A DNA stretch of 64,000 nt, from positions 806,001 through 870,000 of the forward strand of contig JAZGSX010000010.1 of assembly GCA_039519185.1 (NCBI GenBank), given 5' to 3'. Under the pieces are notes generated by a model. The model saw nothing but the letters and a program-made list of their open reading frames with translations. It was not told where the DNA came from and ran no database searches. This DNA is from Astragalus membranaceus (taxonomy: Eukaryota > Streptophyta > Magnoliopsida > Fabales > Fabaceae). Positions 33,299 through 41,743 of the stretch are shown here, one piece after another (positions within the stretch are counted from its first letter, which is position 1; each line of letters begins with the position of its first letter). A program made the translations under genes and the position numbers.

Positions 33299-33596
33299 AA
33301 GTCAAGCGAATACACGCCTGACTTCTAAAGTACTAAAATAGAAAAAAAGAATTTCACCTTAATTACAAGTTTGCCACCGTGTCTACTTATGTAGTCAGGC
33401 GAATACACGCCTGACTTCTAAAGTCTAATTTTTTTCCTATTTATTCACTTTAGAAGTCAGGCGTGTATTCGCCTGACTTTAAAACTCGCGAGTTTTGCCT
33501 ATTAATTACAAGTTTGCCACCGCGTCAACATATAAAGTCAGGCATCTGAGCGCCTGACTTTAAATGCCTAATTCTTTTCTTGATTTTGCACTAGTG
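33299..33596. repeat. subterminal repeats, right end of CACTA-2
   Basis: Opposed GAAGTCAGGCG / CGCCTGACTTC units occur in inverted pairs, with GTTTGCCACCG twice. They share the core GTCAGGC with the left end, closing the element before TTTTGCACTAGTG. Confidence 0.9.
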
Positions 33597-35116
33597 AACT
33601 CAAGAGGCCCTAGCCCCACGGGGAGTTGATCGATGCTCAGTTAATGGACGACCCAACTAAGACAGTTAAGTTGGGGAGCGACCTACCTGAAGAAGACAAG
33701 CAAGAGCTCATCACCTGCCTCAGGGATTACGCAGACCTTTTTGCATGGCAGGCATCAGACATGCCCGGGATCCCGATAGAAATTGCTTGCGACCAACTGT
33801 CCGTTGATGAGACAGCTAGGCCGGTCGCACAAAAGAGGCGCACTCAGAGTGAAGAAAAAGCATTGGCGGCCGCGCAGGCAGTTGACGACCTCATCAAGGC
33901 CAATTTTATTGAGGAGATTAAGTATACGACTTGGCTTTCCAACGTCGTATTAGTAAAAAAGAAAAATGGTAAGTGGCGCATGTGCGTCGACTATACTGAC
34001 CTGAATAAGGCATGCCCAAAGGACGCCTTTCCACTGCCAAGCATTGACAAACTGGTCGACGGGGCTGCGGGCTACAAACTTCTGTCTTTTCTAGACGCCT
34101 ATTCAGGTTACAATCAAATCACCATGTACCCACCCGATCGGCATAAGACCGCGTTCATGACCGATCGTGGAAATTTTCAGTACAAGAAATGCCAGATCCA
34201 TGCCGACGTACATATAGCGCCCTCATCAGAACTACACAGCTTAACCCCACCATGGCCGTTCGCTTGGTGGGGCATGGACCTGCTCGGCCCTTTTCCACCT
34301 GCACCAGGTCAGCTCAAATTCCTGATCGTTGCGATCGACTACTTCACCAAGTGGATAGAAGCAGAGCCACTTGCCACAATTACCTCAGCGAAGGTATCTA
34401 AGTTTTTTGGGAGAAACGTGCTCGCCCGCTTTGGAGTGCCCCAGCAATTGGTGACGGACAATGGAACTCAATTCGCAGACAGGAAGTTCAGAGAAATGTT
34501 GGCCGGCCTAGGTGTGAAACAGCGTTTCACCTCGGTCGAGCACCCACAAACCAACGGCCAGGCAGAAGCGGCCAACAGTGTAGTGCTACGCGGACTGAAA
34601 AGAAGGTTGGATGAAGCCAAGGGCAATTGGGCAGAAGAACTACAGTCGGTCCTTTGGGCCTATAGAACGACCCCCCACTCATCGACCGGGGAGTCACCAT
34701 TTAGACTTGTCTATGGTACTGACGCTGTCATCCCGATTGAGATGGGAGAGCTAAGTTGGAGGACGACCAACCCACCAACCCCGGCCGCAAATGAGCGAGC
34801 AACAAGAGAAGAACTCGACCTGGTTGATGAGCTGCGAACCAAGGCGTCACTTAGAGAGCAACTCATCAAACAGAAGGTCACTGCCAGGTACAACGCCCGC
34901 GTCCAGAAGAGGGACTTCTCCATTGGACAGCTAGTCCTTAGGAGGGCCGACGTGGGGAATAAGAACGCTCGCCAGGGAAAGCTCGCCCCTAACTGGGAAG
35001 GACCATACCGTGTCATCAGCAAGACTGGGAAGGGAGCTTACGAGCTGGAAACCATGGAAGGGGAGACCATCCCCAGAACATGGAATGCGGACAAGTTAAG
35101 AAAGTATTATGTCTAA
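33597..35116 (+). pseudogene. gypsy A pol: RT N-terminal part fused in frame to integrase
   Basis: After the AAC duplication a TAG interrupts the frame near 33615. From 33626 it is open for 496 codons. RT fingers and palm start (KWRMCVDYTDLNKACPKDAF, SFLDAYSGYNQI) stop at NFQYK (about 34188). Without a break this continues into the integrase zinc-finger end KCQIHADVHIAPSS. The FxDD active site, the rest of RT and all RNase H are missing. Integrase keeps its catalytic residues (GMDLLGPFPP, LVTDNGTQF, NGQAEAAN), and the frame runs to its natural end at KLRKYYV. The junction is in frame with a CAAG overlap. Element C retains the unbroken integrase N terminus for comparison. Confidence 0.9.
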
Positions 35117-35283
35117 GTTGTAAACACTGATTGATCAATAAAGAACAGGCGGTCGCTCTTTTTCCCCACTGGGGTTTTTTACTGAGGACCGACCTTAAAA
35201 TTCGACTTGTGTATTTATTTTCATGCAAATTGTATGCACGGTTGCTCACCATGCGAGTAGTAGTCGAGCGACCGGTAGAGTTC

Positions 35284-35460
35284 CATCGAATGGCCCAAGC
35301 GAGAGCCGCCGAGCGGCCTAAAAAAGAGTGCCATCGAATGGCCCAAGCGAGAGCCGCCGAGCGGCCTAAAAAGAGTGCCATCGAATTGCCCAAACGAGAG
35401 CCGCCGGGCGACCTAAAAAGAGCGCCATCGAATGGCCCAAACGACTTTTTTGGTTGCGAC
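35284..35460 (+). repeat. 47-bp tandem repeats downstream of pol A
   Basis: Nearly four units start at 35284, 35332, 35379 and 35426 (CATCGAATGGCCCAAGCGAG...). Element C has the same array in reverse (62215-62410). A tandem array between pol and the antisense ORF is described for Retand-type elements. Confidence 0.88.
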
Positions 35461-35624
35461 CGACCGTAGCAAAAAAGAATCAAATCCAATTATAAAGCAA
35501 TTAAACGGGCTGAAATTCATGGAAAATTGTCATTAATTACAAACGAAGACGCCTTGGTCGAAACCAGGGCGCCCATTCAAAAACCGCTCGCAGGCGGGCC
35601 AAGATTACATTTCAAATTGACAAG

Positions 35625-36667
35625 TTAAGAGTCGCTGGGGGCCTGATAGATAACTGCCTCTTCTTGAAGGACCTTCCCTTTCGACATCTTCGCAGGGCGG
35701 ACGATCTGCTGCTCGTTCACACGATGTATGCTTTGAACGATCTCGCGATCTACCTCCAGATCAGGGTACAGGATCTTGATCTGGCTGACCGCATTTTCAA
35801 ACTGACCCTCCGCAGCTCCCTTAGCCCGGTCGAGAACGTCTTTGTAGCGACCCCTAAACTTGTCCTTTTCCTTCTCCATTGCCTCCAGCTCAGTTTTCAG
35901 CCCAACGACCTGGCTCGACAGCTCTTTATTCTTGGAAGAGAGGCGTTCGACCTCTTTCTCAGTTGTTTCCTTGTCAGCGACCGCCTTGCCCAGAGAAGAC
36001 TCGGCCAGTGTTTGAGCAGAGACAGCAGCCATAAGCTGGCGTTCTGCTTCGACAAGCTTCCTCTCATTGTCAGCGGCCGCTTCGATTCTCGGTTCGAGCT
36101 CCTTCATTTTGTTGAGCAGGTCGTCTGGCTCGCCCCTCATTTCTGCGAGCAATGACAAGGCAGAATTCAATTTAAAATTTTTATCGACTAGGTCGTCTTC
36201 AAGCAATGAATACCTATGGGCAAGGCGCCTACCTTCCAGGCGATCTGACTCTTCATCTTGGTATTTCTTGAACAGAATACCAGCGGCCTTCATTGCTTCG
36301 GCCATCACCTCGAAAGGCTCCTCCTTGAAACGAGCACAGTCTTCATCACCCAACCCAAGCAGGTCGATGTTGGGCGACCGGTTGTGCCCGTGGCTTTTTC
36401 CACTCTTATGCTTCTTTTTCTCGCCCCCATCATCGACCGACCTATTCCTTTTGGATTTTTCTTGATTTTTGGGTGGGCTGCTCAGGTCAATGGCTTGTGC
36501 TGGTGTGCCCGCCCCAGGAGTATGACGACCGGGCTGAGTCCCAGTTCCGGCAGGTGGGGGAGTGCCTTCGGGTTGAGCCGCAGGAATCCCGCGGACGGGC
36601 GAACCATCACCGTTCTCGGCCGCCCATTGTTCCAACAGGTCAAAGTCATTCATGTTGGCCATGTCAA
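35625..36667 (-). CDS. antisense ORF of element A, exon 2 (coiled-coil protein)
   Basis: Read against the retrotransposon, this exon starts after a TTTGCAG acceptor. It is open through MANMNDFDLLEQWAAENGD to a natural stop (PSDS, TAA). A basic, NLS-like patch (KSKRNRSVDD, EKKKHKSGKSHGHNR) is followed by GLGDEDCARFKEEPFE and, in the last third, a long coiled coil (QTLAESSLGKAVADKETTEK and neighbours). With the GT donor at the end of exon 1 (36748) the intron is 81 bases and the two exons join in phase. Such an extra antisense ORF is known in Retand-type elements; its function is not established. In copy A this exon is intact. Confidence 0.8.
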
Positions 36668-36748
36668 CTGCAAAGGCAAAAGCAGATGGTTAGAAACAAT
36701 CAAACAAAACAAAGTGACAGAAAATAAAATAGGCGAGCGACCACCGAC

Positions 36749-37797
36749 CAAGAGCGGCCTTGACTTTTTTCTTGGAACGGGCGTCCACAATGTTCCCCCG
36801 GTTTCTTTGAGAAATGGTTGAAACTCCACACTGTGGGAAACACGGGCGTTCCTTCTTGATCATCCTTGGACATTTGGGCGATCCCTCGTTGGGCCTCGAC
36901 CGAGTTGGGAACGACCCAAAAGAACTCTCTCTTCCATCCGGTCGTCAATGACTCCATGTAAGGTTTGAAAAAGTTGTACGTTGACCGGTTCTTGAATGAG
37001 ACCGCTTCTTTGCGGGCGCCATTTGAGCCTTTCTCGTAGATATAGCTCATTTCAAACAAAGAGAAGAACAGCATTACAGAGACCAGCCGTCTCAAAACAA
37101 CAAGGACATCTTCATATGCTTGCAAGAACGCCCAAGCGTTCGGGTTCAGCTGAGAAGGAGCGACCTGAAGGTAGCGTAGAACTTGGCGTTGGAACCTGGT
37201 GAACGGCGGAATGATACCCATGCGTTCGAACACGATGCGGTACATCGTGTACTTCAGCACATCAGTCCAGGCCGCAACATCTTCCCCCTTGGCCATACCT
37301 TCTACCCTCCAACCTTCATTTAGCCCGGTCGCCAGATACTCTAAGTCTTGGCTTCCCCGTTGAATTTTGCTGCGTTGACTTCTCAGGTTGAGAGAAACCC
37401 AAGACATATCCTTTGCAGCAGCAACCTCAGGATCTTCTCCATGGTCGCCCTGTTGATCTCTGTCGGCCGCCTCGGTTACGTCGGTCGCAGCATGGTCAAC
37501 ACCTTCCTCACAGGCAACCCGTGCGTTGCTCTCTGCAGTATCAGCAACCACAACCTCGGAGTACGGTACCCCACTTCTGTCCGGCCGCGTTCCGGATCTG
37601 CTAGATGAGGTCGAGTTCTGGGTCGAAGACCCAGAGGAAGAAGATTCACCACTAGAAGAAGACGACCGGGCATGTGCAGGACTCTGTTCCACTGGTCGGG
37701 TCATATTTTCCGCAAGAGAAACGGCCGGGACTCCAAAGATACGGCGGGTTTGTTTGGTCCGCGCCAGAATGAACCTGTGGAGGGGAATAACGGTCAA
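36749..37797 (-). pseudogene. antisense ORF of element A, exon 1
   Basis: The frame encodes a serine-rich N-terminal region, then a folded domain (GWRVEGMAKGEDVAAWTDVL, MGIIPPFTRFQRQVLRYLQV, NPNAWAFLQAYEDVL, WKREFFWVVPNSVEAQ). I recall this type of sequence as the plant 'putative gypsy-type transposon' domain (Transposase_28 in Pfam), a name given by association. The first in-frame ATG is near 37704 (MTRPVEQSPAHAR); upstream codons ILARTKQTRRIFG are also open but have no ATG. About 105 bases present in copy C are deleted after SKKPG, shifting the frame before the splice donor, so exon 1 of copy A no longer joins exon 2 in phase. Confidence 0.75.
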
Positions 37798-37917
37798 GGT
37801 CTTACTCGCGCGTGGGAAGGGGCGACGTGGTCGTCCCCAGACCTGACACCCCCTCCATCAGGTGGAACATAAAAACTCAAATAAAGGAAGAGCGGTCGTA
37901 GTTACCTTGAATTGGAG

Positions 37918-38050
37918 CGAGCTGAGGTCGCGAGCGAGCAGTTGAATGCGAGCGAGCTAAATGCGAGCGAGTTAAATGCGAGCGAGAACGCGAGCGAGCT
38001 GAATGCGAGCGAGAACGCGAGCGAGCTGAATGCGAGCGAGCTGAATGCGA
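37918..38050 (-). repeat. GCTCGCATTCA microrepeats, element A
   Basis: About ten copies of a short unit (CTGAATGCGAGCGAG on the + strand) lie in the leader of the antisense ORF. Element C has the equivalent (59567-59655) with different copy numbers, so the array is unstable. Confidence 0.85.
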
Positions 38051-38097
38051 GAGCGGGGAAATCGGAGAAACGTGTAAATGATGTACCCCTTGAACCC

Positions 38098-38105
38098 TAT
38101 ATATA
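38098..38105 (-). promoter_or_regulatory. TATA box of the antisense ORF, element A
   Basis: On the reverse strand CATTATATATAGGG lies about 390 bases before the first in-frame ATG of the antisense ORF. The same sequence occurs at the matching place in copy C (59507-59514). It suggests the antisense gene has its own promoter, separate from the LTR. This is inference from position and sequence only. Confidence 0.6.
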
Positions 38106-38399
38106 ATGGGCCAACCATCACCATGGGCCGGAAGTGAAGAGGCGCGACTCTTCATGTACCATCATTGCTTAAACTCCTCGAGTCTCTAAACGTCACCTCA
38201 TTAAAGCAACTGTCGCCTCAGCATTCATGACGATTGATTGTCAGGCATCACCCCCGAGATGGCACCTGGCCCCGTGTGACCAAGCCGCGTGGCAGCGACC
38301 ATGCAATAAACAAATTAGCGATCGACCAGATTATATTCGACCAGTCGTCATTCCAGAACGGTCGTTTGTGACCACGCTGTGACCACGCTGGGGGGCAAC

Positions 38400-38724
38400 T
38401 GTTCTGGAGTGGGCTCGAAGGCCAATTCGTCCAACAGGCCCATCGCGGCCCAATACCTACCTTGCTCCGCAAGATGCGGCCGGCCCCGCAAAATGCGCAA
38501 CGGCTAGAACGCCCCGCAGCCTACGTTATATATACCACACCAGCATGTGGCTTCAGGTACGTTTTACTCACCTTGTGACCCTGCCCGTTGAAGCACCTCT
38601 GACTTGAGCGTTGGAGTGCCTTTGCAGGTACCACCCGCGTGCGGCCTACAACTCGGTCCTTCATCCCAACGACCGAGCAACATCATCAACAACAGTAACC
38701 CATCGTATTGATCAGGTACGATCA
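38400..38724 (+). repeat. 3' LTR of element A
   Basis: It starts TGTTCTGGAG right after a purine tract (CTGGGGGGCAAC) and ends TACGATCA. Same length as the 5' LTR (325), with four single-base differences. The CCTTC duplication follows. Confidence 0.93.
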
Positions 38725-38769
38725 CCTTCCATTATAACAGTGAAGATGAGTTGCATGGTCTCAGGAAAA

Positions 38770-39245
38770 TAAAAAAGGATTTGGTGGTGATTGGTTACAG
38801 AACTTTGTGATGTCATAAGAAAGAAATGCAAAGGGAGTAACCAAAAGAACTTTGTGATATATGCCCAGGACACTCTCCAAAGCTTGTTTGCTGGTATCAA
38901 TGTATCTGAAATTCCTCAACCCAAAACTCCTGTCATGCTCCTGCTCAGACAAGCTCCTTCTTTTTGAAGCCAGCAATAAAGAAGCATCATAACTCTAAAC
39001 CCAACAAACAAATAACGTTAATTAAGAGAAAAAGACAAACAGTTGCAAACAAGCATATTGAGTCCTGTGAAGGGTTATATATCTGTATACCTGGACAACA
39101 CAATTGTAAAGAAGTTTCCGTTGTTCTTTGTAATAGAATACATTTTACAGCTTTCTCATTTACCAATTCTTCCAATTGTAAAATTCTCTTTACTTTCTCT
39201 CTGCTCTCCTTTGTAATATGAAATTTATGAAAGACTCGAGGCACA
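38770..39245 (-). other. unidentified captured exons in CACTA-1
   Basis: Two reverse-strand blocks look coding: VFHKFHITKESREKVKRILQ then LEELVNEKAVKC (about 39240-39120), and SYDASLLLASKRRSLSEQEH then FRYIDTSKQALESVLGIYHK (about 38990-38840). I cannot name the source gene or genes. They share the cargo's orientation. Confidence 0.4.
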
Positions 39246-39413
39246 ATGCCTATCTAACACCAATCAACTGTTGCTTAACCTTCAGCAAACCTATAAAATT
39301 AAATATATAAACACAATTCAACTCCCAAATAGACAATGCCAAACTCAACTAACAAGGATAGCTTCCTAAATTCAATACTTCACTATCAATAAACAACCAA
39401 AGAAATGAATTAC

Positions 39414-39472
39414 CCAAGCTCGGAGAGCTTTTGATGAGCCACAACATAATTAGCAAAGAAGGCATCTTCATC
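39414..39472 (-). pseudogene. captured ascorbate peroxidase exon
   Basis: Between a TTTCAG acceptor and a GT donor, 59 bases encode DEDAFFANYVVAHQKLSELG. This is the conserved C-terminal exon of cytosolic-type ascorbate peroxidase, which removes hydrogen peroxide using ascorbate; the next residues in the enzyme come from a further exon not seen here. The match is short but almost exact to the remembered family sequence. No other APX exon was found nearby. Confidence 0.75.
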
Positions 39473-40096
39473 CTGAAATCATTCAGCAAAACAGAAGAGT
39501 TTGAGTACAGTACCACTTAAAACACAATCTCATGTTCAACATTATAAAAAACATGTGAAGGATTGATAATATACAGACCCTGTGTGTACCAATTGCTGGC
39601 CAGTTTCCTCTCTAAATAGGTAAATCCAGATAGAGAGATGAACCAGCTCTCCTTCCTCTTAAACGATGGCATCCCTATATACAAATTCCATGAAAATCAG
39701 AAAAATCAGAACAGATTCAATATCAGAGGAGTATCATGAGGGATTAACATTTATCACAAGAGAAAATCAGAAAAATATCAACATTAATCACATGAATAAA
39801 ACCCTAAATAAAACTTGTAACAAAACAAACCCAAAACAAAACTAGGGCAGATTCAATATCATCAACAACTAGAACATAGGAATAAAACCCTATGTTCAAT
39901 ATCAACAGAAACCAGAATCAGAATTATGGATTAAGGGTTGTACCAAAAAAAAAGAATTAGGGATTAAGGGTTTTTATTTAAGAAAAAATCAAACTCTAAC
40001 CTTGAGAGTTTGAGAGCTTGAGAGGCGTGGAGGTGGAGCTCACGGCGGAGGGGAGCTTGAGACAGAGAAGCGCGGCAGAAGGAAAGGCGTGAGGGT
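39473..40096 (-). other. CACTA-1 spacer with one exon-like block
   Basis: The reverse strand encodes MPSFKRKESWFISLSGFTYL then ERKLASNWYTQ near 39665-39590, preceded by AT-rich DNA. It looks like an exon, but the family is unknown to me. From 39990 on, the sequence becomes GA-rich on the + strand. Confidence 0.35.
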
Positions 40097-40446
40097 GGAG
40101 CTCACGGCGGAGGGGAGCTAGAGACAGAGGTGCGCGCAGAGGGAAAGGCGTGAGGGTGTGGTGGTGGTCAAAACTGAGAGAGAGTGAGAGGGTTTTGGAG
40201 AAGAGGAAATGGGATGCGAACGGTGGAGGGAGGAGGGAGAGAACGACAGAGGAGAGTGAGTGAATGAGGGAGGAGCTCACGGCGGAGGGGAGCTAGAGAC
40301 AGAGGTGCGCGCAGAGGGAAAGGCATGAGGGTGTGGTGGTGGTCAAAACTGAGAGAGAGTGAGAAGGTTTTGGAGAAGAGGAAATGGGATGCGAACGGTG
40401 GAGGGAGGAGGGAGAGAACGACAGAGAAGAGAGTGAGTGAATGAGG
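40097..40446 (-). repeat. 175-bp tandem duplication, leader-like end of CACTA-1
   Basis: GGAGCTCACGGCGGAGGGGA starts at 40097 and again at 40272, and the copies are nearly identical. On the reverse strand the region is CT-rich and sits between the right terminus and the first exon-like block. It is the counterpart of the CT-rich region of CACTA-2. Confidence 0.8.
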
Positions 40447-40694
40447 GTTCAGGGGAACGCTGTGAGTTTTAATTGGGTTATTTAGTTTGCGACGACATTT
40501 TAGCGTTTTCCGACGGACATAGCCGTCGCAAATTTGCGACGAAACACGTTTTCGTCGGAAACGTAAGCGGGAAATTAAGCGCCTTTTTTTCCTGAACATT
40601 TGCGACGACTTTTTCGTCGGAAATCCGTCGGAAATTGCGACGACTAAGCGTTCGTCGGAAAAAATGGTAGGAAAAAGCACTTATTCTTGTAGTG
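40447..40694. repeat. subterminal repeats, right end of CACTA-1
   Basis: TTTGCGACGA and TTTTCGTCGGAAA units in both orientations mirror the left end's repeats. The block ends TTCTTGTAGTG, then the AGT duplication. Confidence 0.9.
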
Positions 40695-40697
40695 AGT

Positions 40698-41743
40698 GAG
40701 AGGGCATGATTCGATTTGGGTGGTTGTGGATAGACTGACGAAGTCTGCTCATTTCATTCCTATCGGCATTAAGTATCCGGTGTCGAGATTGGCAGAGATC
40801 TATATTCAGGTGATTGTGAAGCTGCATGGCGTTCCTTTGTGGTAGAGACCCAAGGTTCACTTCGGACTTTTGGAGTAGTTTGCAGAAGGAGTTGGGTTCG
40901 AAATTGAGGTTGAGTTCAGCTTATCATGCTCAAACTGATGGGCAGACAGAGAGGACGATTCAATCGTTGGAAGATCTGTTGAGGTCATGTGTTCTAGAGC
41001 AGGGAGGTGCGTGGGATACTCATCTTCCATTGATCGAGTTTACCTACAACAACAGTTATCATTCCAGTATCGGGATGGCGCCGTTTGAGGCATTGTATGG
41101 TCGGAGGTGTAGGACTCCGGTGTGTTGGTATGAGACTGGAGAAAGTTTAGTACTTGGACCTGAGCTAGTCAGAGAAACTACTGAGAAAGGGAAGGTGATC
41201 CGGGAGAAAATGAAAGCGTCGCAGAGTAGACAGAAGAGCTACCATGATAAGAGAAGGAAAGATTTAGAATTTGAAGCGGGTGACCATGTGTTCCTGAGGG
41301 TCACACCTATGACTGGTGTTGGGCGTGCGCTGAAATCGAAGAAGTTGATCCCTCGTTTCATTGGGCCGTATCAGATTACGGAAAGAGTTGGAAGTGTTGC
41401 ATATCGGGTGGCCTTGCCACCTAATCTTTCGAACTTGCATGACGTGTTGCACGTGTCGCAGCTTCGGAAGTATATTGCGGATCCGTCACATGTGATTCAA
41501 CCAGCCGATGTGGAGGTGCGGGATAATCTCACTGTGGAGACTATGCCTGTACGAATTGAGGATCGTGAGGTGAAGACCTTACGAGGTAAGGAGATCAATC
41601 TGGTGAAGGTTGTTTGGTTTGGAGCAGCTGGTGAAAGCCTGACATGGGAGCTGGAGGATAAGATGCGAGAGTCGTATCCAGAGTTGTTTGAGTCAGGTAA
41701 GAATTTCGAGGACGAAAATTTCCTAAATGGGGGAGAGTTGTAA
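40698..41743 (+). pseudogene. gypsy B integrase C-terminal part and chromodomain-like tail
   Basis: The reading frame of the element resumes here after CACTA-1 (RGHDSIWVVVDRLTKSAHF). Compared with element D, 11 bases are missing near 40840, removing the VSD codons that hold the second catalytic Asp and shifting the frame. After that the ORF is open: QTERTIQSLED with the catalytic Glu, the GPY/F-type module and the chromodomain-like end (VKVVWFGAAGES, MRESYPELF). The stop codon overlaps the first bases of the 3' LTR (41739). Confidence 0.92.

Larger units (their letters stand above)
26653..33596 (-). mobile_element. Pack-CACTA transposon 2 (CACTA-2), multi-gene cargo
   Basis: Perfect inverted termini CACTAGTGCAAAA / TTTTGCACTAGTG lie at both ends with an AAC target duplication (26650-26652 and 33597-33599). 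Removing element plus one duplication restores the gag-pol frame of element A. Both ends carry AAAGTCAAGC / GCCTGACTT subterminal repeats. Inside the 6.9 kb are a tRNA-Arg and exon fragments recognisable as neprosin-like, EF2-like, ERECTA-like, NPC1-like, RPS14, UBP1-like and pectin acetylesterase, all on the reverse strand and with introns kept. No transposase is seen, so it is non-autonomous. The strand given follows the cargo. Confidence 0.93.
24833..38724 (+). mobile_element. Ty3/gypsy Tat/Retand-like element A (deleted derivative)
   Basis: Two 325-base LTRs (24833-25157 and 38400-38724) differ at only four positions and are flanked by a perfect CCTTC duplication (24828-24832 and 38725-38729). 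Inside are a 5'-truncated gag, protease, part of RT fused to integrase, a 47-base tandem repeat, and a two-exon antisense ORF before the 3' LTR. That last pair is a hallmark of the Retand branch of the Tat lineage. CACTA-2 (26653-33596) interrupts it. Much of gag's N terminus, most of RT and all RNase H are missing, so it had to be mobilised in trans. Element C is a second copy. Confidence 0.93.
22394..40694 (-). mobile_element. Pack-CACTA transposon 1 (CACTA-1)
   Basis: The right end is TTCTTGTAGTG, the inverse of CACTACAAGAA, the canonical CACTA terminus. The left end reads CTTTACAAGAA, the same terminus with two changes. A perfect 3-base AGT duplication flanks it (22391-22393 and 40695-40697), as expected for CACTA elements. 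Both ends carry dense CGTCGGAAA/CGTCGCAAA subterminal repeats. Without the gypsy A insertion (24833-38724 plus its duplication) it is about 4.4 kb. It has no recognisable transposase, but holds fragments of MSH7-like, PUM24-like and APX genes and a LINE, all on the reverse strand, so I give the element that orientation. Confidence 0.92.

Noticed and set aside
32861..33305. Serine/leucine-rich reverse ORFs in the CT-rich region
   Set aside because: Simple-sequence translation of CTCTCA repeats. Kept only as a leader-like region.
35664..36465. Forward ORFs across the antisense gene exons of A, and reverse ORFs across those of C
   Set aside because: Mirror frames of the antisense ORF. The coiled-coil and conserved exon frame lie on the other strand.
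37730..37770. A histone H3 gene or fragment at ARTKQT
   Set aside because: Only six residues match, the rest of the protein is unrelated, and it lies in a retrotransposon ORF.
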